The notes: generated by a model from the sequence alone, not told the origin. Counted from the stretch's first letter, positions 7,814 to 14,952 are shown. The stretch: 64,000 nt of DNA from Pseudomonadota bacterium (GCA_021847835.1 JAJZPR010000002.1:1-64000); one strand, 5' to 3'. Numbers and translations are program-made.

Positions 7814-8600
7814 CATCGGCCCACCCACCGACTGGCAGGACTGCGAACTCGACTGTGCGAGATGTCCAAATAGTGAACTCAAGGCGCAAGAGCGATGCCA
7901 GCTTGGCTTGGCCTGCGTGCACGACCGCTACGCCAAGCGAATCGACCGCTTCTTCTTCTGGAATCAGGGCCTGGCCAAGGATTTCCTGGAACACCCGTAT
8001 TTCGAGGTGCGCGCGGTCGCGGCCAAGCACGTGGACGTCTTCCACCTGCCGCGCCTGCTCGACGACCCCGACGAAACCGTGCGCGGTAGCGCCGCGATCA
8101 GGCTGCCGGCCAAGCAACTGCTCAAGCTGGTGTTCGACCCGCACCGTGAAGTCAGAATCCGGGTGGCGGCACGCCTCGACCCCCACGATCTCGGTGCCAT
8201 GATCAGCGACCCGGATTACTACGTGCGTCAGGTGGTGGCGAAGCGCCTGCCGGACAGCCTGCTGACATTGATGATGCATGACGAGGAGCCTGACGTGCGC
8301 TGCGTTATCGCAAGTCGCATCTCCGAGGCCATGCTGCCGAACATGGCCAGGGACGAGGATGCCGGCGTGCGCCGGGAAGTGGCGCGGCGCATGAAGCCGT
8401 CGCAGTTGCAGATACTGCTGGACGATCCCGACTGGCGCGTGCGCTACGAAGTGGCGAGCCGCGCCGATCAGAATCATTTGCGGCACTTGGCCAACGATGA
8501 GGACGAACTCGTGCGCGATATCGTGCGCCAGCGTCTTGGACCGGCTACCGGCGACGTCAGTCAGTTGTTGGTGCAGAAGCCTGCACCCCAGGGGTTTTAA
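7806..8600 (+). CDS. LRV protein with N-terminal 4Fe-4S cluster
   Basis: A 264-residue protein of the leucine-rich-repeat-variant family first described next to nifB in Azotobacter vinelandii. Cys13, Cys17, Cys20, Cys31 and Cys37 form the LRV iron-sulfur region, and about eight LRV repeats of roughly 24 residues follow (for example DPDYYVRQVVAKRLP and DPDWRVRYEVASR). Each repeat stacks alternating alpha and 3-10 helices into a superhelix. The role in nitrogen fixation is not settled; a redox-linked scaffold is plausible. The ATG at 7806 overlaps the upstream gene by 8 bases. Confidence 0.92.
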   Translation: MNDIGPPTDWQDCELDCARCPNSELKAQERCQLGLACVHDRYAKRIDRFFFWNQGLAKDFLEHPYFEVRAVAAKHVDVFHLPRLLDDPDETVRGSAAIRLPAKQLLKLVFDPHREVRIRVAARLDPHDLGAMISDPDYYVRQVVAKRLPDSLLTLMMHDEEPDVRCVIASRISEAMLPNMARDEDAGVRREVARRMKPSQLQILLDDPDWRVRYEVASRADQNHLRHLANDEDELVRDIVRQRLGPATGDVSQLLVQKPAPQGF

Positions 8601-8612
8601 CAGGAGCAGGAA

Positions 8613-8918
8613 ATGGCAAAGATCAGCCGTGACAGCGACATCGTGGAAATCACCACCGACCCGATATTCGATTACGGGCAGAAGGTGAAATCCACCAAGA
8701 CCGTGCGCAACGATGGCACCTATGCTGGCAAGGACATCGGCGAAATCCTGGTGAGGAAGGGCGATGTCGGTTACGTCACCAGCATCGGCACCTTTCTGCA
8801 GCAGTTCTACATCTACGCCGTCGATTTCGTCGACACCGGCCATCGCGTCGGCATGCGCGGCAAGGAGCTTGAGGCGGTCGAGGACACAGTTTTGCGCAAT
8901 GAGGAGGCGACGGTATGA
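8613..8918 (+). CDS. nifZ: NifZ, nitrogenase MoFe protein assembly factor
   Basis: A 101-residue NifZ-family protein. Conserved stretches are DYGQKVKSTKTVRNDGTY, GKDIGEILVRKGDVGYV and TFLQQFYIYAVDFVD. NifZ helps form the second P-cluster of the MoFe protein. AGGAG lies nine bases before the ATG. The stop codon overlaps the start of a 38-codon ORF that leads into a second, shorter nifZ-like gene, so two NifZ-type proteins are made from one transcript. This longer copy has the usual family features and is the likely functional NifZ. Confidence 0.92.
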   Translation: MAKISRDSDIVEITTDPIFDYGQKVKSTKTVRNDGTYAGKDIGEILVRKGDVGYVTSIGTFLQQFYIYAVDFVDTGHRVGMRGKELEAVEDTVLRNEEATV

Positions 8919-9031
8919 GCAGGGAGCAGTGCCTGCCGCCGCAGGCGGGAGGTGCGACCGTCCGCGAGTGCCATCAGGAGCCGACACCAAGGCACTTGAC
9001 GAATAGAGAACGTATCGGAGACGACGCATGA
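8915..9031 (+). CDS. Possible 38-residue microprotein bridging the two nifZ genes
   Basis: This ORF begins with an ATG overlapping the stop of nifZ (ATGA at 8915-8918) and ends with a TGA overlapping the start of the second nifZ-like gene (ATGA at 9028-9031). It encodes MSREQCLPPQ followed by a polar part with a second cysteine, ending RERIGDDA. The exact double overlap is what translational coupling needs. The peptide may have a function or may simply carry ribosomes to the next gene; alternatively it is chance. No family is recognised and composition is not strongly protein-like. Confidence 0.4.
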   Translation: MSREQCLPPQAGGATVRECHQEPTPRHLTNRERIGDDA

Positions 9032-9267
9032 TCGAACCGAGAGAACCGAAATACCAGTGGGGCCAGCGCATTCTGGCGACGGCCGATCTGTTCAACGATG
9101 GCACCTACCCGGATCGCGACCCCGAAGCCTTGCTGGTTGCGACCGGCACGCCAGGAGAAATCGTCAATGTCGGCTATCACGAGGAACTTAACCTGCCTGT
9201 CTACCTGGTGGAATTCCAGGTGGGCGCAGTGGTGGGCTGTCTCGAAGAAGAAATTACCCCGGCATGA
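9028..9267 (+). CDS. nifZ: Second NifZ-family protein
   Basis: A 79-residue protein with the NifZ core: YQWGQRILATADLFNDGTYP, a GTPGEIVNVGYHEE turn and LPVYLVEFQVGAVVGCLEEE at the end. It is shorter than the copy at 8613 and differs strongly from it, so the pair is an old duplication or two subfamilies rather than a recent copy. Its ribosome site is GGAG, eight bases before the ATG, within the bridging ORF. It may act on a different assembly step of nitrogenase; this is inference. Confidence 0.82.
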   Translation: MIEPREPKYQWGQRILATADLFNDGTYPDRDPEALLVATGTPGEIVNVGYHEELNLPVYLVEFQVGAVVGCLEEEITPA

Positions 9268-9277
9268 GGGGCGCGGT

Positions 9278-9604
9278 GTGGGCCTCATGCATCCCAACGA
9301 TGTGGACCGCAAGCGCATCGAGAAAGCGCTGTCGTCACGGGCACGCTACCGCTACGTGAATCCGGAAGTACGTGCGATCGAGGGCGGCTACCGGATACAG
9401 AGCCCCTGCTGCTCGCGCAACATCGACAAGAAAGGCGGCGTGATCGATATCGCCCGCCTGGAATATGTAAATGAGTTTCACCGTTGGCGCCTGTATCGCA
9501 AGGACCACGCGCTGCACGAGTGGCAGCTTTATGGAGAGTTCAGCGCCCTGGGCGCGCTGTTGCAACTTTTGAATCGGGACCCGGACCGGATTTTCTGGCA
9601 ATGA
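9278..9604 (+). CDS. DUF3024-like nif-cluster protein
   Basis: A small protein of about 105-108 residues with RARYRYVNPEVRAIEGGYRI, SPCCSRNIDKKGGVIDIA and a C-terminal NRDPDRIFWQ. The pattern resembles DUF3024 proteins often found in nif clusters; their function is unknown. Two cysteines (SPCCSR) are adjacent. The start may be the GTG at 9278, which has GAGGGG just upstream, or the ATG at 9287. The 3' end overlaps the first possible start of nifS (ATGA at 9601-9604), indicating coupling to cysteine desulfurase. Confidence 0.7.
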   Translation: MGLMHPNDVDRKRIEKALSSRARYRYVNPEVRAIEGGYRIQSPCCSRNIDKKGGVIDIARLEYVNEFHRWRLYRKDHALHEWQLYGEFSALGALLQLLNRDPDRIFWQ

Positions 9605-10770
9605 GGGAAATGGATAACACCATTTATCTGGACAACAACGCTACCACCATGCTCGCGCCCGAGTGCGTGGAGCCGGTGTTCGATTGCCTGTGCAGGCACT
9701 ACGGCAACCCGTCCAGTAAACACGGCGCCGGCGCGGCTGCCAAGGGGCGGCTGGAGCAGGCGCGCGCCTCGGTGGCGCGCATGCTGAATGCGGCGCCGGC
9801 CGAGATCGTGTTTACCTCCGGCGGCACCGAGTCCAACCACCTCGCCATCGCAGGCGCCTTGGCGGCCAGTCCGGGCAAGTCGCACATCGTTGTCAGCGCG
9901 ATCGAGCATCCTTCCACGCTGCGCCTGCTGTCGCATCTTGAGGCCGAGGGCGTGCGCGTCACGCGGCTGCCGGTGGGCAAGGAAGGGGAGCTGGATCTGG
10001 CCGCCTTGGAAAGCGCCGTCACCCCGGACACCGCGCTGGTGTCGCTGATGTGGGCCAACAACGAGACTGGCGTGCTGTTTCCCATCACAGAAGCCGCGCG
10101 CATCGCTAAATCCAAAGGCGCGCTGTTCCACAGCGACGCCGTGCAGGCGGCCGGCAAGGCCGTCATCGATCTGGCCCGGCTGCCGGCCGACCTGCTGTCG
10201 ATCTCCGGGCACAAGTTCCATGCGCCCAAGGGCGTGGGCGTGCTGTTCGTGCGCAAGGGGCTGAAGCTGCCACCTATGCTGTTCGGCCACCAGGAACGCA
10301 ACCGCCGCGGCGGCACCGAGAACGTGCCTGGCATCATCGGCATGGGCGTGGCCTGCGAGCTGGCGGCCAGCGAACTGGATGCCAAGGCCGCAGCCATGGC
10401 CGCGCTGCGCGACCGCTTCGAATCCGCCGTGCTCGCGCGCTTTCCCTTTGCGGTCATCAACGGCGGCACGATGCCGCGCGTGGCCAACACCAGCAGCGTG
10501 CGCTTCGGCGAACTGGAGGCCGAGGCCATCATCGACAAGCTCGATCGTGCCGGCATCCATGTTTCCTCCGGCGCGGCCTGCACCGCGGGCGGCAGTGCGC
10601 CTTCACATGTCCTTGCTGCCATGGGGCTGAGCGAGGCGCAGGCGCGCGCCACTATCCGCTTTTCCCTGAGCCGCCACACGACAGAAAGCGAAATCGAGCG
10701 CGTGATCGACGTGCTGGCTTCAGTTCTCAAACACATGACCGCCACCCCCGTGATCGACATGGCGGCGTGA
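9601..10770 (+). CDS. nifS: NifS, cysteine desulfurase for nitrogenase clusters
   Basis: A 389-residue PLP enzyme that takes sulfur from L-cysteine and hands it to NifU-type scaffolds for Fe-S clusters. The PLP lysine is Lys205 in SGHKFHAPKG and the persulfide cysteine is Cys327 in SGAACTAGGS. The N-terminus IYLDNNATT is typical of the NifS/IscS class. Start may be the ATG at 9601 (overlapping the previous stop) or at 9610. No nifU is present in the window; the A-type carrier at 6857 is the only scaffold-like protein here. nifT follows 25 bases later. Confidence 0.96.
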   Translation: MREMDNTIYLDNNATTMLAPECVEPVFDCLCRHYGNPSSKHGAGAAAKGRLEQARASVARMLNAAPAEIVFTSGGTESNHLAIAGALAASPGKSHIVVSAIEHPSTLRLLSHLEAEGVRVTRLPVGKEGELDLAALESAVTPDTALVSLMWANNETGVLFPITEAARIAKSKGALFHSDAVQAAGKAVIDLARLPADLLSISGHKFHAPKGVGVLFVRKGLKLPPMLFGHQERNRRGGTENVPGIIGMGVACELAASELDAKAAAMAALRDRFESAVLARFPFAVINGGTMPRVANTSSVRFGELEAEAIIDKLDRAGIHVSSGAACTAGGSAPSHVLAAMGLSEAQARATIRFSLSRHTTESEIERVIDVLASVLKHMTATPVIDMAA

Positions 10771-10795
10771 ACCGCTTTTCAACCAAGGAAACAGC

Positions 10796-11005
10796 ATGAA
10801 AGTAATGATCAGAAAAGACGCCCAGGGAGCCCTCTCCGCCTATGTGGCAAAAAAAGACCTGGAGGAGCCCATCGTGTCCATGGAACAGGAAGGCATGTGG
10901 GGCGGCGTGGTGACGCTGGGCAACGGCTGGCGCCTGGAACTGCCGGAGATGGCGCCGGAAACGACCCTGCCCATCACCGTGGAAGCCCGCCGCCTGGGAG
11001 AGTAA
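10796..11005 (+). CDS. nifT: NifT/FixU protein
   Basis: A 69-residue protein matching NifT/FixU over its whole length, from MKVMIRKDAQGALSAYVAKK through LEEPIV to LPITVEARRL. It is a conserved small nif protein whose loss has little effect in tested species; its biochemical role is unknown. It has AGGAAACAGC in front of the ATG and ends two bases before the next start. Position between nifS and the 84-residue gene suggests that it belongs to the nifB transcript. Confidence 0.92.
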   Translation: MKVMIRKDAQGALSAYVAKKDLEEPIVSMEQEGMWGGVVTLGNGWRLELPEMAPETTLPITVEARRLGE

Positions 11006-11007
11006 GT

Positions 11008-11262
11008 ATGATCAGCCAGGACGACCTTGCCCGCATCGACGGCCTGCTGGCAGCGCCGCCTGAAGGCAATCCGCTGGCGGATTTCCGCAAGCGTTTCCCG
11101 GGGCTGTCGCTCACTCGCTGCGACGCCCAGGACATGAGCGGCGAGGCGGCGTACCGCGAGTACGCGAAGTTCAAGCTCTACCTGGTGGACGGGCGTGATC
11201 ACTGCTGGCGCATCACCGATGATCCGGCGGCTGCGACGGGGATTGTTGTGGCGGCGAGGTGA
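11008..11262 (+). CDS. Small nif-cluster protein of unknown function
   Basis: An 84-residue soluble protein: MISQDDLARIDGLL, then PLADFRKRFPGLSLTRCDAQ and a C-terminal strand region with YLVDGRDHCWRIT. It may belong to DUF6129, a family I associate with nif operons, but I cannot confirm this without a search. Two cysteines are present. The ATG lies two bases after the nifT stop, behind GGGAG, so it is co-translated with nifT. A palindromic GTCAGT repeat follows and may end the transcript. Confidence 0.75.
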   Translation: MISQDDLARIDGLLAAPPEGNPLADFRKRFPGLSLTRCDAQDMSGEAAYREYAKFKLYLVDGRDHCWRITDDPAAATGIVVAAR

Positions 11263-11265
11263 GAA

Positions 11266-11352
11266 ATAGTTGTCAGTTATTAGTTGTCAGTAGTCAGTGA
11301 TAACTAAAAACCGATGACTGATAACTGATATCTGACGACTGAGAACTGAATC
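11266..11352. repeat. GTCAGT-type palindromic dispersed repeat
   Basis: Left arm with repeated TTGTCAGT and TAGTCAGTGATAACT words and right arm with GATGACTGATAACTGAT and GACGACTGAGAACTGAA. The arms are largely complementary, forming a long imperfect hairpin that fills the whole gap up to the start codon of the DegT-like gene. It may separate the nifB-nifT unit from the following genes and also contains the ribosome-site region of the next gene. Confidence 0.65.
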
Positions 11353-12504
11353 ATGACCGAAGGCTGGATACCACTCTCCGATCCCGACATCAGCCTGCTG
11401 GAATTGGAGGCAGTGACTGACATGCTGAAATCGCCGCGCCTGAGCCAGGGGCCGGCGGTGGCGGCCTTCGAGTCCGCCTTTGCCGCCTATACGGACCGCA
11501 AGCACGGCGTGGCGGCGGCGAGCGGCACCCTGGGTCTGCTGCTGGCCTTGAAAGCCATGGGCATCGGTCCCGGTGACGAAGTCATCGCCTCACCCTACAG
11601 CTGGCACCAGATCGCGCACGCCATCGCCCTGGTGGGCGCGAAGCCGGTGTTCGCCGACATCGACTACTGGTCCGGCACCCTGGCGCCAGATAAGGTCGAA
11701 GCAGTAATCGCGCCGAGCACCCGCGCCATCCTCGCCGGCAACACCAACGGCCATCCCGCGCCGTGGGCGGCACTGCGCGACCTCGCCACGCGCCACGGTC
11801 TCAAGCTCATCGAGGATTCCACCGAGGCCATCGGCTCCACTTACCAGGGCCGCAAGGTAGGCGGCTTCGGCGATGTGGCCATTTTCGACTTCTCCCAGCC
11901 CGGCGCGCTGACCTGCGGCGAGGGCGGCATGCTGGTGACCGACGACGCCGAACTCGCCAGCAAGCTGCGCTACCTGCGAAGCCGCAAGCTGGATGAGCGC
12001 TTTTCCATCGTCATCGGCGGAATGTTGCCCTACCAGGCCGGCATGAACGAAATCACTGCGGCGCTGGGCCTCACCCAGCTGGCGCGTATCGAGCAGATAC
12101 TCGAACGGCGCAAGGTGACCGAGGAAATCTACTACGACTACGTGAAGTCCTTCGAGGGCATCAAGGACCCCTACATCGGGCCGGACGTGACCGAAGTGCA
12201 CTGGTTCCTGTACCTGGTGCACCTGGGCACGCGCTTCACCAAGAGCAGCCGAGATGCCATCGTCAACGACCTGGCCGCCGAGAAGGTCGAGGCCGCGGCC
12301 TATTGCCAGCCGCAGCACCTGCAGGCGTTCTACAGCAATCTGGGCTACCGCAAGGGCGACTTCAAGATCACCGAGAAAGTGGCCGACCGCATCATCGCTC
12401 TGCCTTTCCACGCACACCTGAGCGAGAATCAGATCGGCTTCATCGTGAAAACCGCCAAGGACGCGTCGATCAACATCGGCGCGGGTTCGGCAATTTATTT
12501 ATGA
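11353..12504 (+). CDS. DegT/DnrJ/EryC1/StrS-fold protein lacking the PLP lysine
   Basis: A 383-residue protein with the fold of sugar aminotransferases: SGTLGLLLALKAMGIGPGDE, EDSTEAIGSTYQGRKVGGFG and GMNEITAALGLTQL are all conserved. In active members the cofactor lysine lies in a segment of the type HPSKNLTTGEGG. Here the segment reads SQPGALTCGEGG, so Gly184 replaces the lysine. Transamination through a Schiff base therefore looks impossible. The rest of the fold is intact, so it may bind PLP, a nucleotide sugar or a protein partner. Its place between nifT and a ferredoxin suggests a nif-linked role. Confidence 0.85.
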   Translation: MTEGWIPLSDPDISLLELEAVTDMLKSPRLSQGPAVAAFESAFAAYTDRKHGVAAASGTLGLLLALKAMGIGPGDEVIASPYSWHQIAHAIALVGAKPVFADIDYWSGTLAPDKVEAVIAPSTRAILAGNTNGHPAPWAALRDLATRHGLKLIEDSTEAIGSTYQGRKVGGFGDVAIFDFSQPGALTCGEGGMLVTDDAELASKLRYLRSRKLDERFSIVIGGMLPYQAGMNEITAALGLTQLARIEQILERRKVTEEIYYDYVKSFEGIKDPYIGPDVTEVHWFLYLVHLGTRFTKSSRDAIVNDLAAEKVEAAAYCQPQHLQAFYSNLGYRKGDFKITEKVADRIIALPFHAHLSENQIGFIVKTAKDASINIGAGSAIYL

Positions 12505-12542
12505 CTTATTTTCGTTTAACCAAACACACAAGGAGCAGTGAA

Positions 12543-12848
12543 ATGCCGGTACTGACCATCATGCCTTCGGGCAAAACCCTGCAATACAACGAAGGAATGA
12601 GTATCCTTGAGGTCCTGCTCGCCGCCGGTGAATCCATCGGAACCAAATGCGGTGGCAAGGCCGAATGCGGCTCCTGCCACATCTTCGTCCATGACGGGCG
12701 CAAGAGCCTGTCCAAGGTGCAGCGCAGTGAGAACGAAAAGCTCGACACCATCGTCGGCGTAGGTGCGAAGTCGCGCCTGGCATGCCAGGCAAAGCTTGGT
12801 GGCGAGGATGTCACCATAGAACTGCTGGGTTTTTCATCCGGCTTCTGA
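12543..12848 (+). CDS. 2Fe-2S plant-type/Shethna-like ferredoxin of the nif cluster
   Basis: A 101-residue ferredoxin with Cys36, Cys42, Cys45 and Cys81 in the order C-X5-C-X2-C-X35-C, the plant/adrenodoxin-type 2Fe-2S pattern. The start MPVLTIMPSGKTLQYNEGMS is the usual beta-grasp beginning. Nif-associated 2Fe-2S ferredoxins serve as electron donors, or as protective partners as with the FeSII protein of Azotobacter; the sequence cannot decide between these. AAGGAG lies before the ATG. It lies 38 bases after the DegT-like gene and 21 before a 69-residue gene. Confidence 0.9.
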   Translation: MPVLTIMPSGKTLQYNEGMSILEVLLAAGESIGTKCGGKAECGSCHIFVHDGRKSLSKVQRSENEKLDTIVGVGAKSRLACQAKLGGEDVTIELLGFSSGF

Positions 12849-12869
12849 ACTCACTGAAGGAGAAACGTC

Positions 12870-13079
12870 ATGGATAAAGATCAAGTCATGATTCACGTAC
12901 GCTTTGCGCCCAACGGTACGGTAACTGAAATCGGCGAGCGCCCCACTGCGCTGAGCGCGCAGGAGTGGTTCAACCTGCTTACCCGTTCCACCACCGACTG
13001 CTATGAGACCTTGTCCGGTGGACGCGCGCTGTTCCGCCTGCCGCGCGCTCAGGTGAACCAGTTGAAATCGGCAGCTTGA
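12870..13079 (+). CDS. Small nif-cluster protein of unknown function
   Basis: A 69-residue soluble protein: MDKDQVMIHVRFAPNGTV, then ERPTALSAQEWFNLLTR, one cysteine in TTDCYE, and RALFRLPRAQVNQL at the end. It has the look of a compact alpha-beta protein. I do not recognise the family. GAAGGAG lies upstream. It ends 12 bases before the SIR2-like gene, so ferredoxin, this protein and the SIR2-like protein probably come from one transcript. Confidence 0.75.
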   Translation: MDKDQVMIHVRFAPNGTVTEIGERPTALSAQEWFNLLTRSTTDCYETLSGGRALFRLPRAQVNQLKSAA

Positions 13080-13091
13080 GGAGAAGCGATC

Positions 13092-13958
13092 ATGGATACC
13101 GACGCTCTGTTGAACGAGATCACCACATATCTGGAAGAGGGCGGCATCGTTCCCTACCTGGGGCCGGGGGTGCTCGATCTGGTTCCGGGCGGCAGCCCGG
13201 TGCCAAAATCTCCAGAGGAACTGGTGCAGCGTCTGGTAGCGAAGTCGAGCGTGCCGTTCAAAATTCGCGGCAATCTTACCGCCGCCGCGCAGTACGTCGA
13301 GAACTTCAAGCACCGCAAGACACTGGTCGGCATCATGTCAGAGGCATTCGCACCCAGCGTGCCACCGACTGCGCTGCATCAGTATCTCGCAGGCATCGTG
13401 CGCAAGCCGCTGCTGATCGTCGATGCCTGGTACGACAACGCCATGGAAACCGCCCTGCAATCGCGCAACCTGTGGGGGCAGGTGCAGGGCGTGAGCCAGT
13501 CCGAACATTTCGGCACCTGGGCGCATTACTTCCGGCCCAATGGCATGCAGGCCGACCCATTCGAGGCCGACACCTGGGATACGCTTCTGTACAAGCCGAT
13601 GGGCTCGATTTCCCCAGCAAAGAATTTCCTGGTTTCAGATACCGACTTCGTGGAAGTGCTGACCGAGATCGATATCCAGACTCCGATTCCGGAGATTGTG
13701 CAACAGCTGCGCACTGGCCAGCATTTCCTGTTCTTTGGCTGCCGCTTCCGAAACCAACTGGAGCGCACCTTTGCACGCCAGGTCATGAAGCGCTCCTCCG
13801 ACAAGCACTGGGCCGTGCTGCCGGGCGAGCTCACCAAAAACGAAGCGCGCTTCCTGCAGGAGCAGAACATCACGCGCATCGACATGTCGCTGGAAGAATT
13901 TATCCAGCGACTGGCAGGTGAAGCAGAGAAGCCGGAAAGGCTGGTCGTTGCAGTCTGA
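13092..13958 (+). CDS. SIR2-like (SIR2_2 type) protein with altered catalytic motifs
   Basis: A 288-residue protein resembling the SIR2_2 domain. The nucleotide loop reads YLGPGV (residues 22-27) where GAG is usual. The segment normally of TTNYD type is VDAWYD, so Trp113 stands at the Asn position, and the segment normally of KLHGS type reads YKPMGSI, so Met170 replaces the catalytic His. FLFFGCRFRNQLERTF matches the later family motif. NAD hydrolysis or deacylation thus looks unlikely, but NAD binding remains possible. Such genes occur beside nif ferredoxins in other diazotrophs. GAGGAGAAG precedes the ATG. Confidence 0.78.
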   Translation: MDTDALLNEITTYLEEGGIVPYLGPGVLDLVPGGSPVPKSPEELVQRLVAKSSVPFKIRGNLTAAAQYVENFKHRKTLVGIMSEAFAPSVPPTALHQYLAGIVRKPLLIVDAWYDNAMETALQSRNLWGQVQGVSQSEHFGTWAHYFRPNGMQADPFEADTWDTLLYKPMGSISPAKNFLVSDTDFVEVLTEIDIQTPIPEIVQQLRTGQHFLFFGCRFRNQLERTFARQVMKRSSDKHWAVLPGELTKNEARFLQEQNITRIDMSLEEFIQRLAGEAEKPERLVVAV

Positions 13959-13967
13959 CCAAGCCCT

Positions 13968-14463
13968 GTCATTGCGATCGGCCCTGCCAACTTCGACGAC
14001 ATTCCCGAATTGTAGATGCTTTTGGGCGAACCCTTCGCCCTGGAACACGATTTCACGCCAAATGCGGAAAAGCAGGCGCGCGCCCTGCGACTGATTATGG
14101 ATGACCCCAATTGTGGGAGGATATTCGTAGTGCGCAAAAACGGTGAAGCCATCGCCATGGCACGTCCTGGTGACAGTCGGCACCGCCGAGGGTGGGTTTG
14201 TAGGATTTCTAGAAGATGCCATCGTTGCCGAGCCGTATCGAAGATGCGGCTTCGGCCGTCAGTTGCTGGGCCACGTGTTGCAGTGGTGCCAGCAGCAGGG
14301 CCTGCTGCGCGTAACACTCTTGGCCGACCGCGACAACCACTCTGCACTCGCCTTTTACAAGCGTTCAGGCTTTAGTCGAGCAGATATGGCTGTGTTGCGG
14401 TGCTGGCTGGGGTGCAAAATCTTGCGTTTAAGACAAAAAACATCCCAAGAAAGAACTGCATGA
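13968..14463 (+). pseudogene. Decayed GNAT-family N-acetyltransferase gene
   Basis: Two frames together make one GNAT protein. The first frame has IAIGPANFDDIPEL, a TAG stop at 14013-14015, then LEHDFTPNAEKQARALRLIM and RIFVVRKNGEAIAM. The reading then shifts near 14157 into the frame with VTVGTAEGGFVGFLEDAIV, YRRCGFGRQLLG (the acetyl-CoA loop) and LADRDNHSALAFYKRSGF. There is no start codon before the first part. The gene is therefore broken by loss of start, a stop and a frameshift. It lies at the end of the nif cluster and probably once belonged to it. Confidence 0.85.
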
Positions 14464-14557
14464 CAAGAACATCGATGGCTATGCGGGATTGAAGGTTCGG
14501 TCGAGTTCTTGCCCATTAAAATCCCGACACGTTAGGGACATCTGAGGGACACGGACA

Positions 14558-14596
14558 AATAAAAACGGCTTACCTCTCGGTAAGCCGTTCTTTTTA
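14558..14596. terminator. Bidirectional intrinsic terminator after tRNA-Glu
   Basis: An 11-bp perfect stem (14564-14574 with 14579-14589) and a TCTC loop, with a T-run on the right and an A-run on the left. It can stop minus-strand transcription coming from tRNA-Glu and plus-strand transcription from the nif side. Confidence 0.9.
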
Positions 14597-14597
14597 T

Positions 14598-14673
14598 TGG
14601 CGTCCCCACGGGGATTCGAACCCCGGTTTGCGCCGTGAAAGGGCGATGTCCTAGGCCTCTAGACGATGGGGAC
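14598..14673 (-). tRNA. tRNA-Glu (TTC)
   Basis: A 76-base cloverleaf on the minus strand. The acceptor begins GTCCCCA and pairs with TGGGGAC before GCCA; the anticodon loop contains TTTCA with anticodon TTC. The T-loop GTTCGAATC is canonical and CCA is encoded. It lies between a terminator and a small membrane protein gene, at the outer edge of the nif cluster. Confidence 0.97.
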
Positions 14674-14681
14674 AGTAATCG

Positions 14682-14861
14682 TCATTTTTTGCTGAGTTGC
14701 GTGAGGGTCACGCCAAGCAGCAGTAATACAAAACCAAATGGAACCAGGGTAAACCACTCTTCTCCGGTTCCGCGACTGATGGCCAGCGTGAAGCCGACTA
14801 CCAGTCCTGCAACGCTGAAAGCCAAGCCCAGCAGAACACTGATGACGCCGAGTTTATGCAT
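14682..14861 (-). CDS. Small two-helix membrane protein between two tRNA genes
   Basis: A 59-residue protein that starts MHKLGVISVLLGLAFSVAGL and has a second hydrophobic stretch LVPFGFVLLLLGVTLTQL, so two membrane helices are expected. The frame extends further upstream, but those codons lie inside tRNA-Ala, so the ATG at 14861 is the sensible start. It would be carried on a tRNA-Ala to tRNA-Glu transcript or use its own promoter. No function is known to me. Confidence 0.65.
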   Translation of the reverse strand: MHKLGVISVLLGLAFSVAGLVVGFTLAISRGTGEEWFTLVPFGFVLLLLGVTLTQLSKK

Positions 14862-14876
14862 TGCAGCCTTTATTCG

Positions 14877-14952
<76 letters not shown>

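Noticed and set aside
4940-7882. Minus-strand ORF of 980 codons opposite nifB
   Set aside because: It is antisense to nifB, fdxN, the IscA-like gene and the TPR gene, all of which have clear motifs. High GC at third positions keeps such shadow frames open.
13966-13985. A REP copy (TGTCATTGCGA) after the SIR2-like gene
   Set aside because: The match to the repeat at 1326 is only about 11 bases, lacks the second arm and is explained by the coding sequence of the GNAT remnant.
13968-14463. Two separate short genes in the acetyltransferase region
   Set aside because: The two frames are consecutive parts of a single GNAT fold, so a pseudogene explains them better than two genes.
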